From: Arthrobacter sp. S39
GTDB lineage: Bacteria > Actinomycetota > Actinomycetes > Actinomycetales > Micrococcaceae
Assembly: GCF_004320525.1 (NCBI RefSeq)
Contig: NZ_SIHX01000006.1
Coordinates: 62,001-126,000, forward strand
Reading direction: 5' to 3'
Length of the DNA: 64,000 nt
Shown: positions 27,913-36,625 of the stretch, in pieces
How the letters are laid out: every line of letters begins with the position of its first letter
How positions within the stretch are numbered: position 1 is the first letter of the stretch
Position numbers and translations under genes: made by a program
The notes under the pieces: generated by a model
Database searches by the model: none
What the model saw: the letters and a program-made list of their open reading frames with translations, nothing else
Told to the model about the DNA's origin: nothing

Positions 27913-28365
27913 ATGGATGCTGCGACTACCGGCCTCCTCGGTGGCCTTGCCGGGGTATTACTCGGTGGCTTCCTGACCTATGTTCTTGACCGCAGGAATG
28001 CTGTTTCTATGCGGTTGCACGAGTCAAGAATTGAGGCATACAAACTCTTTGCCAGTTGTGCGATGGACTACCGGCGGGCCGTGATGGACCAGTGGTTTGA
28101 AGACCACCGATTGCAGAACTTGACTGAGGATGACGATGTGCACCGGGCTCGTAGCGCGGCATGGTCGGCCTACTATGGCGTCCGCCTGGTCACCGGCAAT
28201 CCGCAACTGGGGACAATGGGGCGTAACATCCTAGACCGGATCACGGAGCTAAAGGATGTAGAACACCGGGAAGAACTAAACCGTCTGGGTGAAGCCTGTC
28301 GGGACGAGGTGGATGGTTTTGTCGAAAAAGCCCGGAGGGATGTGGTGGCGACTAGATCCGTATGA
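27913..28365 (+). CDS. Membrane-anchored helical protein, function unknown
   Basis: 150 residues: one N-terminal membrane helix ([20 protein letters not shown]) and a cytoplasmic, mostly helical domain rich in charged residues ([20 protein letters not shown]). No enzyme motif is visible. No ribosome site is clear before the ATG. It sits at the left edge of the accessory patchwork and is followed within 25 bases by a decayed ABC exporter fragment, so it may have come in with the rearrangements. Confidence 0.65.
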   Translation: MDAATTGLLGGLAGVLLGGFLTYVLDRRNAVSMRLHESRIEAYKLFASCAMDYRRAVMDQWFEDHRLQNLTEDDDVHRARSAAWSAYYGVRLVTGNPQLGTMGRNILDRITELKDVEHREELNRLGEACRDEVDGFVEKARRDVVATRSV

Positions 28366-28388
28366 CCTGCCTATGCAGGAGTCCTACG

Positions 28389-28563
28389 GAGCCGGGCAAA
28401 CCGTGGCGATTGTGGGGCCCACCGGGGCGGGCAAATCCACGCTGATGAACCTGATGATGCGGTTCTACGAGCTGGATGCGGGCCGGATAACACTCGACGG
28501 CGTGGACATCACCTCCGTGCCGCGGAGTGAGCTACGCTCGTGGATCCCGTGGCGGAGGTTTAG
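28389..28563 (+). pseudogene. Internally deleted fragment of the ABC exporter gene
   Basis: 28389-28540 is a near copy of 26791-26943 in the intact exporter gene ([34 protein letters not shown]). After a few unmatched bases, GTGGCGGAGGTTTAG copies the exporter's last codons (27438-27452). About 490 bases between are missing, and the frame shifts at the joint. A dead remnant, not a gene. Confidence 0.85.
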
Positions 28564-28567
28564 GGAA

Positions 28568-28595
28568 CGGGCGCGGCCTCTTGAGACCGCGCCCG
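28568..28595. terminator. Terminator of the DUF6421-SDR-threonine aldolase operon
   Basis: GGGCGCGG (28569-28576) pairs with CCGCGCCC (28587-28594), with one further C-G pair outside, about 38 bases beyond the stop of the aldolase gene. Confidence 0.65.
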
Positions 28596-28632
28596 CTGGA
28601 AAGTACCGCCACCGGATGGCAGTTACGTCTCC

Positions 28633-29748
28633 CTATTTGGGCATTTCGTTGGCTGGAGAGCCTACGGCAGCCTTCACTGCAGCCACGAGGGAGTGGACGT
28701 CGGTCTCGGTGGTGTCCCACGAGCACATCCACCGGACTTCCCCGCGTGCCTGGTCCCAGTCGTAGAAGCGGAAGGATTCCCGGACTTTCGCCGCTGCCCC
28801 GCGTGGAAGGACGGCAAAGACGCCATTCGATTGTGTGGCTTGCGTCAGGGAAACACCGTCAATGGCGGAGATCCCTGCGCTGAGACGTTTCGCCATCTCG
28901 TTGGCGTGGCTGGCGGAGCGCAGCCACAACCCATCTGTTAGCAGGGCTATGAGTTGCGCAGAGACGAAACGCATTTTTGAGGCCAGCTGCATGTTCATCT
29001 TGCGCAGATAGCTCATGCCGGGGTCGGACTCCGGGTTGAGCCAGATGACGGCTTCGCCGAACAGCAGCCCGTTTTTGGTGCCGCCAAAAGACAGGACGTC
29101 GACACCGGCGTCGGTGGTGAATGCCCGCAAAGGAAGCCCGAGATGTGCGGCAGCGTTGGCCAGCCTTGCCCCGTCCAGGTGCAGTTTCATTCCCTTCGCA
29201 TGGACGTGTTCAGCGATGCGTTGGATTTCTTCCGGCGTGTAGCAGGTGCCCAGTTCGGTGGTCTGGGTGATCGAGACGACCAGCGGTTGCGCCCGGTGCT
29301 CGTCTCCCCACCCCCAGGCTTCGGCGTCGATCAGTTCCGGGGTGAGTTTGCCGTCCGGTGTGGGGACAGGGAGGAGCTTTATTCCGCCGATCCGTTCCGG
29401 GGCGCCGTTTTCGTCGGTATTGATATGCGCTGTTGCTGCGCAGATGACAGCGCCCCAACGCGGGAGCAGGGCTTGCAGGGCGAGGACATTGGCCCCTGTT
29501 CCGTTGAAGACCGGATAGGCGGTGGCAGCTGCCCCGAAGTGGGACTTGATGAGAACCTGAAGCGCTGCTGTGTAGGCATCTTCGCCGTATGCGGTGACGT
29601 GGCCTTCGTTGGCTGCCTGAACTGCTTCGATGATTTCGGCGTGAGCCCCGGCGTAGTTATCCGAGGCGAAACCCCGGTATGCCGGGTTGTGCAGGCGCCC
29701 CGCCAGTATCTGTGGGACGCCTGCTTTGGTCTCAACGCTGACGCTCAT
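28633..29748 (-). CDS. Low-specificity threonine aldolase-like PLP enzyme
   Basis: 371-residue fold-type I enzyme of the beta-eliminating lyase group, which cleaves beta-hydroxy amino acids such as threonine to glycine and an aldehyde. The start of the fold ([20 protein letters not shown]), the PLP aspartate ([16 protein letters not shown], Asp192) and the Schiff-base lysine ([15 protein letters not shown], Lys225) are present. The ATG overlaps the stop of the upstream SDR gene as ATGA. Third gene of a tightly coupled operon with DUF6421, so its real substrate may be specific to that system rather than threonine. Confidence 0.9.
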   Translation of the reverse strand: MSVSVETKAGVPQILAGRLHNPAYRGFASDNYAGAHAEIIEAVQAANEGHVTAYGEDAYTAALQVLIKSHFGAAATAYPVFNGTGANVLALQALLPRWGAVICAATAHINTDENGAPERIGGIKLLPVPTPDGKLTPELIDAEAWGWGDEHRAQPLVVSITQTTELGTCYTPEEIQRIAEHVHAKGMKLHLDGARLANAAAHLGLPLRAFTTDAGVDVLSFGGTKNGLLFGEAVIWLNPESDPGMSYLRKMNMQLASKMRFVSAQLIALLTDGLWLRSASHANEMAKRLSAGISAIDGVSLTQATQSNGVFAVLPRGAAAKVRESFRFYDWDQARGEVRWMCSWDTTETDVHSLVAAVKAAVGSPANEMPK

Positions 29749-30503
29749 GCCGGTGCACCCGCGAGCTGGCCGGCGGTGAGGGGCACGCGTTGCCCGTTGA
29801 TCTGTTTTGCCTCCAGATCGAAGATCTGCCGAACAGCGTCGGCAAGGACGCTGACATCGGTGAAACCAGGGAATTTCCGTTCCGGCTGGGCTGCGCGCAT
29901 CCGGTCATCGACTAGAGCCTTGACGACGAAGACCAGGGCGGCTGAGTGCTGGGCGGAGTCGGGGCCTTCATTTCCTCCCTGCACGTGCCGGAATCCGTCG
30001 GCCACGGCCAGGGTCCATGCCTCGGCGGCGGACTTGACGGCGGCATAGGCGGCGCCGCCCGCTGTCGGCGTGGAGGTGGACTGTGCGGAAACAATGGCCA
30101 GGCGGCCTGCAGGGGAGGCAGCCAAATCGTCGTAAAAAGCGCGGCTGGTGTTCCTCAGTGTGGTGAGGACGCTGGTGTGCAGGAAGTCCCAGTCTTCATC
30201 CGTCTGGCCTGTAATGCCGGTACCGCCCCGCCACCCTCCGACAAGGTGGATCAGGCCGTCCACGGGACCCAGATCGTTCCGGACAGAGGCCGCCAGGTCC
30301 TCAACGGCTTGCAGGTCCGCGAGGTTGCAGGCATAGCCCGTGACGTTGGTGTACGCGGCCGCGAGCTCCTGCACGCGGTCCTCGAGGATGTCCACGGCGG
30401 CCACGCGTGCCCCTGCTTGCGAGAGGGCATGGACTACCGCGACGCCTGCGGCGCTGGTCGAACCGGCGACGACGACCGTACGCCCTGAAAGGCCCTGGCT
30501 CAT
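29745..30503 (-). CDS. Short-chain dehydrogenase of the DUF6421 operon
   Basis: 252-residue SDR-type Rossmann protein: nucleotide-binding start TVVVAGSTSAAGVAVVHALS (TGxxxGxG is replaced by a less usual AGSTSAAG), the NNAG position reads HLVGGWRGG, and YxxxK is AYAAVK with an upstream Ser in IVSAQSTS. The weakened cofactor motif suggests altered cofactor use. ATG at 30503 overlaps the DUF6421 stop as ATGA, and its own stop overlaps the aldolase start. A longer frame to 30692 lies inside the DUF6421 gene and is not used. Confidence 0.85.
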   Translation of the reverse strand: MSQGLSGRTVVVAGSTSAAGVAVVHALSQAGARVAAVDILEDRVQELAAAYTNVTGYACNLADLQAVEDLAASVRNDLGPVDGLIHLVGGWRGGTGITGQTDEDWDFLHTSVLTTLRNTSRAFYDDLAASPAGRLAIVSAQSTSTPTAGGAAYAAVKSAAEAWTLAVADGFRHVQGGNEGPDSAQHSAALVFVVKALVDDRMRAAQPERKFPGFTDVSVLADAVRQIFDLEAKQINGQRVPLTAGQLAGAPA

Positions 30504-31903
30504 GCGCCCGCCTCGCCGTCGGTCTTTACAGGGCTCTGCCCGGTGATCCCGGCTGTTGATTCGATGACGGGGCGCATCTTCTTCTCCAGTGCTTCGTAGA
30601 ACATGGACAGCGGGAATTCGTCGTCCAGGACCTGGTCGGTCAGACCCTTGGGCGGACCGTCCAGGGGAAGGGCACCGGGTCCCTTGGCCCACACCGAGGA
30701 GGGGTTTGGGGTGAGGGTTTCCGAGACGAGGTCATAGGCAGCGAGCCAGTGTGCGGTCTTGGGCCGGTCGATGGAACGCCAGTAGAGTTCCTCGATGCGG
30801 ATTCCCAGTTCGACGACGACGCCGGCGACGTCCTTCCAGTCGATGCTGAGCTTGCCGTCGGTCCAGTGCAGGACCCGGTGCTGGTGCATCCAGGCAAACA
30901 GCAATTGGCCGCCCACGGCGTCGTAGTTACGGACCCGGTTCCCTGTGATCGCGAAACGGAAGATGCGGTCGAAGATGACGGCGTACTGGACCAGCTTGGC
31001 GTGCTTGCGCGCATCCTCCGAAGCGTTCTCGTCCTTTTCGATGAGGACGGACTCGCGGAAGGCGGTCAGGTCGCAGCGGAGCTCCTCGAGGGAGTACAGG
31101 AAATACGGCATGCGCTGCTTGATCATGAACGGGTCAAAGGGCAGGTCGCCGCGCATGTGGGTCCGGTCATGGATCAGATCCCACATTACGAAGGTCTTTT
31201 CCGTGAGGTGCTGGTCGTCGATGAGTTCCGCAGCGTCAGCCGGCAGGTCCAGGGAAGTGATGTCGGCGGCAGCCTTGAGGACGCGACGGAACCGGGCAGC
31301 TTCGCGGTCCGCGAAGATACCTCCCCACGTGAAGGAAGGGGTGCTCCGGACCGCTACGCTCTCGGGGAAGAGAACCGCGGAGTTCGTATCATAGCCGGGC
31401 GTGAAATCGATGAAGCTGATCGGGACGAACAGCTTGTTGGAGTAGTTTGTTGCCTCCAGGTCAGCCACGAATGAAGGCCAAATGACCTCGATGAGGACGG
31501 CCTCGAAGTAGCGGTTCGTGCTGCCGTTCTGCGTGTACATGGGAAACAGAACCAGATGCGGCAGCCCGTCGATGCGGCACTGCTCGGGATGGAAGGCTAC
31601 CAATGAGTCGAGGAAATCCGGTACGAAGAAGCCCTCGGATGCCCACCGCTGGATGTCCTGCACGAGCAGTTCAAGGTAGTCCGTGTCGTGGGGGAGGTGG
31701 TGGCGCAGATCGTTGATTGCGTCCGTAATGATGCCGACATTCTGGCGGGCATGGCCATGCTCAGCGGGTTCCGGGACGGAACCGTCCTGCGCTTGAACCT
31801 GCTGCAGCCCGACGACGGCTGCCTTCAGAGCCTGCCATGCGGGGAGCGCCTTGAGGTCTTCTGCCCGGATGGTTGTCACTTCAGGGATTGCGATTACAGA
31901 CAT
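30500..31903 (-). CDS. DUF6421 family protein
   Basis: 467-residue protein that I recognise as the DUF6421 family, uncharacterised, in actinobacteria. It has no signal peptide or membrane helix. Its most striking block is FVMWDLIHDRTHMRGDLPFD, where His245 and His249 form an HxxxH pair that could bind metal; other conserved-looking parts are PHLVLFPMYTQNGSTNRYFE and FIDFTPGYDTNSAVLFPES. It heads an operon in which every junction is an ATGA overlap (DUF6421, SDR, threonine aldolase-like), which implies fixed stoichiometry and a joint task. Function unknown. Confidence 0.85.
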   Translation of the reverse strand: MSVIAIPEVTTIRAEDLKALPAWQALKAAVVGLQQVQAQDGSVPEPAEHGHARQNVGIITDAINDLRHHLPHDTDYLELLVQDIQRWASEGFFVPDFLDSLVAFHPEQCRIDGLPHLVLFPMYTQNGSTNRYFEAVLIEVIWPSFVADLEATNYSNKLFVPISFIDFTPGYDTNSAVLFPESVAVRSTPSFTWGGIFADREAARFRRVLKAAADITSLDLPADAAELIDDQHLTEKTFVMWDLIHDRTHMRGDLPFDPFMIKQRMPYFLYSLEELRCDLTAFRESVLIEKDENASEDARKHAKLVQYAVIFDRIFRFAITGNRVRNYDAVGGQLLFAWMHQHRVLHWTDGKLSIDWKDVAGVVVELGIRIEELYWRSIDRPKTAHWLAAYDLVSETLTPNPSSVWAKGPGALPLDGPPKGLTDQVLDDEFPLSMFYEALEKKMRPVIESTAGITGQSPVKTDGEAGA

Positions 31904-32307
31904 GCATTTTCCTTCCGTTGAGGGGATTCCTGAAGAAGCTAGCAGTGCGTAAGCATCCGTGAATGATTCTTTCCGCTTGCATAAGAAATACTTTTGCTCG
32001 GGGACTGCTCTTCAGTGCAATGCCCGCGTCTGACCTTGGGGTTGGCGTTTTTAAGACCTCACAGAAGCGGCGTCGACGCCTCCTAGCAGATCGTCAGAGC
32101 TGCTTAGTCACCGAACGAGCTCAAATCAGCAACTCTTGCTCTCAGATTGGGTTGCCACAGCCTATGCGTAAGGACTTGACCCGTCGGACGTGCAACATTC
32201 GGCGCGCCAAATGTCGCTTCCTTTGCGTGTGTTAGCTTGATCACCATCCTTCCGGCCGAGTGCTTCGGAAGGCCCAAATTCACCGCAGCTACCCTTTCGG
32301 AGGCACC
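31904..32307. promoter_or_regulatory. Divergent promoter region between DUF6421 and the permease
   Basis: 404 bases without a gene. Base composition is lower in G+C than the flanks. A hairpin CCTTCCG (32248-32254)/CGGAAGG (32266-32272) lies in the permease leader. I see no clear operator or known riboswitch. Confidence 0.5.
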
Positions 32308-33891
32308 ATGGGACTTGGCTCCCACACGCAAATAAGTGATCGGGCTATTGATTTCGAAGAAGAAATCAAACCCGATGAAACACAGGGGTCCTCCCTTGCG
32401 ATAGCGGCAGATCGCCCTACCGGCGAATCCACCAACGAACTCAAGCGCGGGCTAAACCACCGCCACCTGCAGATGATCGCCATCGGCGGTGCGATCGGTA
32501 CCGGGCTGTTTGTGGCCTCGGGCAGCACCATTTCCCAGGCGGGGCCCGGTGGCGCGCTGGCCGGCTATGCGCTGGTCGGGCTGATGGTGTTCCTGTTGAT
32601 GCAGTCACTGGGCGAGATGTCGGCCAAAATTCCGGTTGCCGGTTCGTTCCAGTCCTTTGCCACCCGTTTCGTCTCCCCGTCCTTTGGGTTCGCGATCGGC
32701 TGGAACTATTGGTTCAACTGGGCCATCACGGTGGCCGCAGAGCTGGTCGCGGCCGGAATCATCATGGATTTCTGGTTCCCGGGGGTCCCGGGATGGGTGT
32801 GGGCCGGGATCTTCCTGCTGGTGTTGACCGGGCTCAACGCCCTCTCGGCCAAGGCCTTTGGTGAGTCGGAGTTCTGGCTCTCACTGATCAAGGTCAGCGC
32901 AGTGGTGCTCTTCCTGATCGCCGGCGTGCTGATGATTTTCGGCATCCTCGGGGATAACTCTCCAGGACTGAGCAACTGGGAAAACCGCGATGACGTGTTC
33001 CACGGGGGCTGGATCTCGATCATCTCGGTCTTCATGGTTGCCGGGTTCTCCTTCCAGGGCACCGAGCTCGTAGGAGTCGCCGCCGGCGAAGCGAAGAACC
33101 CTCGCCGCGAGGTGCCGAAGGCTATCCGCACTGTCTTCTGGCGCATCATGCTTTTCTACATTGGCGCCATCTTTATCATCGGCTGCCTCATCCCCTTCAC
33201 CGATCCGAGTCTGCTGGCCTCCGGTGAGTCCGATATCGCATCATCGCCCTTCACCCTGGTCTTCTCCCGCGCCGGAATCGCCTTCGCGGCGGCCTTGATG
33301 AACGCCGTGATCCTGACCGCCATCCTGTCCGCGGGCAACTCCGGACTGTATGCCTCCACTCGGATGCTTTACGCCATGGCCCATGACGGCATGGCCCCGA
33401 AGGTCTTCGGCCGGACCAATGCGCGTGGTGTGCCGATCGCGGCGTTGCTCGCGACGGCGGCCGTGGGACTCTTCGGATTCCTCTCCGCGATCGTCGGGCA
33501 GGGTGCAGCCTACTCCTGGCTGCTGAACATGTCGGGCCTCTGCGGCTTCATCGTCTGGGCGGGAATCGCGGTCTCGCACTACCGTTTCAGGCGCGGCTTC
33601 CTGGCCCAGGGAAACAAAGTCAGCGACCTGCCGTACAAAGCATCCCTGTTCCCCATTGGCCCACTGCTGGCCTTCGCCCTGCTCATACTGGTCATCGCGG
33701 GACAGAATTACGAGGCTGTGCTTGCCGGACGGTCCGTGGAGGTGCTGTCCTCCTACATCGGGTTGCCAGTCTTCATCGTTCTATGGCTCGGTCACCGCTA
33801 CATCACCAAGTCCAAAGTGGTACCGCTGCTCGAGATGGATCTCACGGCACCCAAGGACGTCGCGGACGAACCTAGGGTCGCCACCCATTAA
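32308..33891 (+). CDS. Amino acid permease, APC/AAT family
   Basis: Proton-coupled amino acid uptake protein with 12 membrane helices, 527 residues including a long acidic N-terminal tail of about 45 residues. The family start HRHLQMIAIGGAIGTGLFVA and the segment LVGLMVFLLMQSLGEMSAKI are present, as is the conserved block FSFQGTELVGVAAGEAKNPR. It resembles LysP/GabP-type carriers; the exact amino acid is not clear. CGGAGG precedes the ATG. It is divergent from the DUF6421 operon, and import of an amino acid used by the PLP enzyme there is a reasonable guess. Confidence 0.9.
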   Translation: MGLGSHTQISDRAIDFEEEIKPDETQGSSLAIAADRPTGESTNELKRGLNHRHLQMIAIGGAIGTGLFVASGSTISQAGPGGALAGYALVGLMVFLLMQSLGEMSAKIPVAGSFQSFATRFVSPSFGFAIGWNYWFNWAITVAAELVAAGIIMDFWFPGVPGWVWAGIFLLVLTGLNALSAKAFGESEFWLSLIKVSAVVLFLIAGVLMIFGILGDNSPGLSNWENRDDVFHGGWISIISVFMVAGFSFQGTELVGVAAGEAKNPRREVPKAIRTVFWRIMLFYIGAIFIIGCLIPFTDPSLLASGESDIASSPFTLVFSRAGIAFAAALMNAVILTAILSAGNSGLYASTRMLYAMAHDGMAPKVFGRTNARGVPIAALLATAAVGLFGFLSAIVGQGAAYSWLLNMSGLCGFIVWAGIAVSHYRFRRGFLAQGNKVSDLPYKASLFPIGPLLAFALLILVIAGQNYEAVLAGRSVEVLSSYIGLPVFIVLWLGHRYITKSKVVPLLEMDLTAPKDVADEPRVATH

Positions 33892-33907
33892 CTAGGCCAG
33901 AAAGAGC

Positions 33908-33936
33908 GAAGCCGGGTGAGAACAGCACCCGGCTTC
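33908..33936 (+). terminator. Terminator of the amino acid permease
   Basis: GAAGCCGGGTG (33908-33918) and its exact complement (33926-33936) form an 11-base stem with a 7-base loop, 17 bases after the permease stop, followed by a pyrimidine-rich stretch. Confidence 0.85.
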
Positions 33937-33956
33937 CCTCCTTCCCAGATCAGTAA

Positions 33957-34105
33957 GATCCGCATCGCAGTCACCGCCCTCAAGCCGCTCGGCGTCGACG
34001 CCATCGTCCTGAACTGCGCGAACGGGCGAACGAGATGCGCAGGAGGAGCCCTGCCCGGAAGGCACCGAGCTTCGGGGCGCAGTTCATTTCCGGGCTGATC
34101 AGGCC
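33957..34105 (+). pseudogene. metH/ABC exporter chimeric fragment A
   Basis: 33957-34040 copies metH bases of about 41327-41410 (peptide LKPLGVDAIVLNCANG against LEPLGVDAIGLNCATG). Directly after, 34041-34105 copies the ABC exporter gene at about 26390-26440 (CTTCGG-GCGCAGTTCATTTCCGG). No reading frame survives. The joint matches that of the larger chimera at 36.6 kb. Confidence 0.75.
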
Positions 34106-34115
34106 CCGGTTGCGG

Positions 34116-34511
34116 TTAGCGGTGCGGTTTACTCGCATCGGCTACGTCTCGCGCAGCTTCTAGTACTTCGGGAGAAACATGTGCTCGCAATCTTCTGACG
34201 CGCCGGTCGCGTGAGTCTATAAAATACCTCGAAGCGCCTGCAATCAGATCGGACTCGTCAGGATCCAATTCTAAGACCAAGTCCTCGCTCTTATGAGAGA
34301 AAGTTCCTTCGACCCTACCGGCTTCAGTGCCGATGTTCAGCGCCTGCCGCTTGTCCGCGACGGTGAAATTTCGCCTACTTGCAGTCTGGACGGCGCTGCA
34401 CGCATACATCACCGCGTTTAGCTGCCTGGAACCCTTGACCCTGATGGTGGTGGCCACACGGAGATGCCTGCGGTTGAAAACTTTGAAGATTTGGAGGTTT
34501 TGGCGTTTCAT
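34116..34511 (-). CDS. Unknown protein of the low-GC cassette, minus strand
   Basis: 131 residues, basic N-terminus (MKRQNLQIFKVFNRRHLRVA), acidic middle (SEDLVLELDPDESDLIAGA) and a basic C-terminal helix (RDRRVRRLRAHVSPEVLEAA). Not recognised. GGAAGGACGG is placed before the ATG, supporting translation. It is divergent from a two-gene unit, and all three share a lower G+C content than their surroundings. Its stop lies 11 bases from chimeric fragment A, so the cassette abuts a recombination scar. Confidence 0.6.
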   Translation of the reverse strand: MKRQNLQIFKVFNRRHLRVATTIRVKGSRQLNAVMYACSAVQTASRRNFTVADKRQALNIGTEAGRVEGTFSHKSEDLVLELDPDESDLIAGASRYFIDSRDRRVRRLRAHVSPEVLEAARDVADASKPHR

Positions 34512-34576
34512 CTTGCCCGTCCTTCCTTTCGAAATGCTAACATGCCTAAGATCTAGCGAATAGAAGGTGGTTCCAA

Positions 34577-35182
34577 GTGATAGAGCACCTTTATCAACAA
34601 GCTTGCGGACTCCTTTCCTACTTAGAAAAGCTGGTGCGTCTTTCTGAACTGAACCGCTCGGACCGAGCCGCTATCGACGGCCGACTTGACGATCTGAGGG
34701 CTGCGGCAAATGGAGCCGATGCTGTCTACCTGCAGCGAGGAAGCATCGTGGCCGGCTGTACGTACAAGCATTTTCAGGCGCTGGCGTTCCCAGACCTGAA
34801 TTACGCTCCCATATGGGAGAGTCACACGTTTCTCGTAAGCGAGTCCATCGACGCTAAAAAGTTGGTGCGCTTCCGGCGACGTGCTGAGAAGAATCTGGGG
34901 TATACGCGGCGTAGATTCTGGTCGACGCCGCCTCCATTTGGTGAGAAAGAAAAGCCGTTGTCCAGGTATTGCGCGAGGCTTGAAGCTGCCCCTGACGGAG
35001 CCAACAGGCGAAGGGTAAAGAAATATCTGAAGAAGCAGATACAGCTTCTGCAGGTGCTCGTAGTTGGAATAGCGCCACTTGCCACCCCCCGGGACGTCGA
35101 AGATCAAGAAGACCTCTTCAAGCGGTCCGCCGCGCTCAGTGTGGGTAACTCTGTCGTCCACTGCTGGAAGAGAAACACCTAA
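34577..35182 (+). CDS. Unknown protein of the low-GC cassette, plus strand first gene
   Basis: 201 residues, GTG start with GAAGGTGG ahead. Helical N-terminus (LSYLEKLVRLSELNRSDRAA), a central part with several aromatics (CTYKHFQALAFPDLNYAPIW) and a strongly basic segment (RRRVKKYLKKQIQLLQVLVV). No family recognised. A 350-codon open frame on the opposite strand covers the same bases but has no ribosome site and lacks a coherent fold pattern. The stop codon touches the start of the next gene, so the two are coupled. Confidence 0.6.
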   Translation: MIEHLYQQACGLLSYLEKLVRLSELNRSDRAAIDGRLDDLRAAANGADAVYLQRGSIVAGCTYKHFQALAFPDLNYAPIWESHTFLVSESIDAKKLVRFRRRAEKNLGYTRRRFWSTPPPFGEKEKPLSRYCARLEAAPDGANRRRVKKYLKKQIQLLQVLVVGIAPLATPRDVEDQEDLFKRSAALSVGNSVVHCWKRNT

Positions 35183-35605
35183 TTGGTCTCCGATACAGCC
35201 TCCTTGCTGCAAGGCTTGGGGCTTATTCTCACAGGCTGCAGCATCTCCGTAGCTGTTGCCTCCTACTTCGCGACCGTCGTCCGGGAGGCGCGTCAAGCAT
35301 CCAAGTGTGTACTTTTTTTCGCGGACTCCGGCGATCTGCTGATCAAAAACTTCGGGGATGCGCCGATAACCGGGTTGACGCTGGCTATCGAGGGTAAGGC
35401 CAAAAAACTCGAACACACTTTCGTGGAGCCGAAAACCGGTGTGATGCGCATCCTGCTTGCTGACTCGTCTGGCGATTGCATCATAACCTTCCAGGGTCCG
35501 AAGGGTATGCGGTGGGAGTGCAGAAAGGGCATGGCACCCACGTTGGTTGACTCCAGCTTCATTAAACCTTGGAAGAATGTGCTGAAGAACTTCTTCGGTA
35601 TGTAG
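35183..35605 (+). CDS. Unknown single-helix membrane protein of the low-GC cassette
   Basis: 140 residues with a TTG start directly after the upstream stop (TAATTG) and GGAAGAG about ten bases ahead. An N-terminal membrane helix (LQGLGLILTGCSISVAVASYF) precedes a compact beta-rich domain (VLFFADSGDLLIKNFGDAPI; MRILLADSSGDCIITFQGPK). This layout resembles small membrane-anchored domains in accessory islands, but no family is recognised. Likely works with the 201-residue neighbour. Confidence 0.6.
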   Translation: MVSDTASLLQGLGLILTGCSISVAVASYFATVVREARQASKCVLFFADSGDLLIKNFGDAPITGLTLAIEGKAKKLEHTFVEPKTGVMRILLADSSGDCIITFQGPKGMRWECRKGMAPTLVDSSFIKPWKNVLKNFFGM

Positions 35606-36037
35606 AAACCTGGGTTCGCTACGAAACTGTCTAGCAAGCCCCGGGAACCAAACTCCTGCAGATGTGGTCATCACCCTTACGCCTGTCCATTGTCCAACGT
35701 GCGTAACTACATTTGTGTAATTCTGACAGCACTAACGGCTGCGAGGGTGTGATTGTTTGGGCGTGTCACCGTGGATACATTGATTGGCTGGGCAACCCGG
35801 CTTTTGGGGTGATTGGAAATCGAGGTTGTGGCGTTGAAGCCAAAACGGCAAATGGCCGTGCTGGAATGTGTGTGACTGGTACGTAATTGACATGCGTCCG
35901 CTGGGAGTGGTGGCGGTAACCTCGTATCCGAGCCGTTTTAGCTAGTGGAGCGTACGGTTCTTTGCTCGGTCTGGGTTAGGTCGAATGAAGTGGGTTCGGA
36001 CCAGTCGGTGTAGCGTCCGCCATTTGACCAGCCGTAG
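35606..36037. other. Gene-free stretch between the low-GC cassette and the metH remnant
   Basis: 432 bases of relatively A+T-rich sequence with no convincing open frame, hairpin or repeat. It ends where an inverted piece of metH begins. Confidence 0.5.
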
Positions 36038-36625
36038 GACTATATCAGCGCACAGATGACTCCCCGCACGCGCGTCATTGAGAATCTCGTTGCAGCCGTC
36101 CAGCACCAGGAAGTCGGCCTGCAACGACACGGCCGGAGGTCCCCGCGGACATCCATAAACGCCTAATTCGCGGTTGGTATCGATGCTGTCGAAACCAACA
36201 CTTTCGTCGCGACTGGTCCAATCTCTCCGACTATTGCGTCGACGACCGCATCGAGGAGTTCGCCCACCCGTCGCTCAGTTTCTTCCGCTGCTTCTGCGCC
36301 TTCGCGGGCAAACTTCGTGCCCTACTCAGCTTCGAGTACCTCAAGCAGACCTTCGCACCGCAGGCGGAGGGCCTCATCGACGGGGGGGCGGACGCCTTCC
36401 TCATCGAAACCAGTCAGGACCTCCTGCAGACCAAATTGGCGGTCAACGGCTGCAAACAGGCCATCGTGTCCCGCGGCGTCCGGCTCCCCGTCTTCGTTGA
36501 GGTGACCGTCGAAACCACCGGAACCATGCTCATGGGCCCCGAGATCGGCGCCGCGCTCACCGCGCTCGAGACGCTCGGCGTCGAGGCAATTGGCCTCAAT
36601 CGCCGCACCGGACCGGACGACACGA
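36038..36625 (+). pseudogene. Scrambled partial copy of metH with two short inversions
   Basis: Three blocks follow metH order while two are flipped. 36040-36134 matches metH 40787-40876 on the opposite strand (minus-strand peptide DFLVLDGCNEILND against DFLGLEGCNEILNH). 36145-36264 matches 40868-40989 directly. 36265-36309 matches 41007-41048 inverted. 36310-36625 matches about 41083-41417 directly, with small losses ([20 protein letters not shown]). Several frames are broken. Only homocysteine-binding-domain sequence is represented. Confidence 0.85.

Noticed and set aside
34622..35674. 350-codon open frame on the minus strand
   Set aside because: It is longer than the plus-strand pair that it covers, but it has no ribosome site and no coherent fold. 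The plus-strand genes have start sites, tight coupling and a membrane helix.
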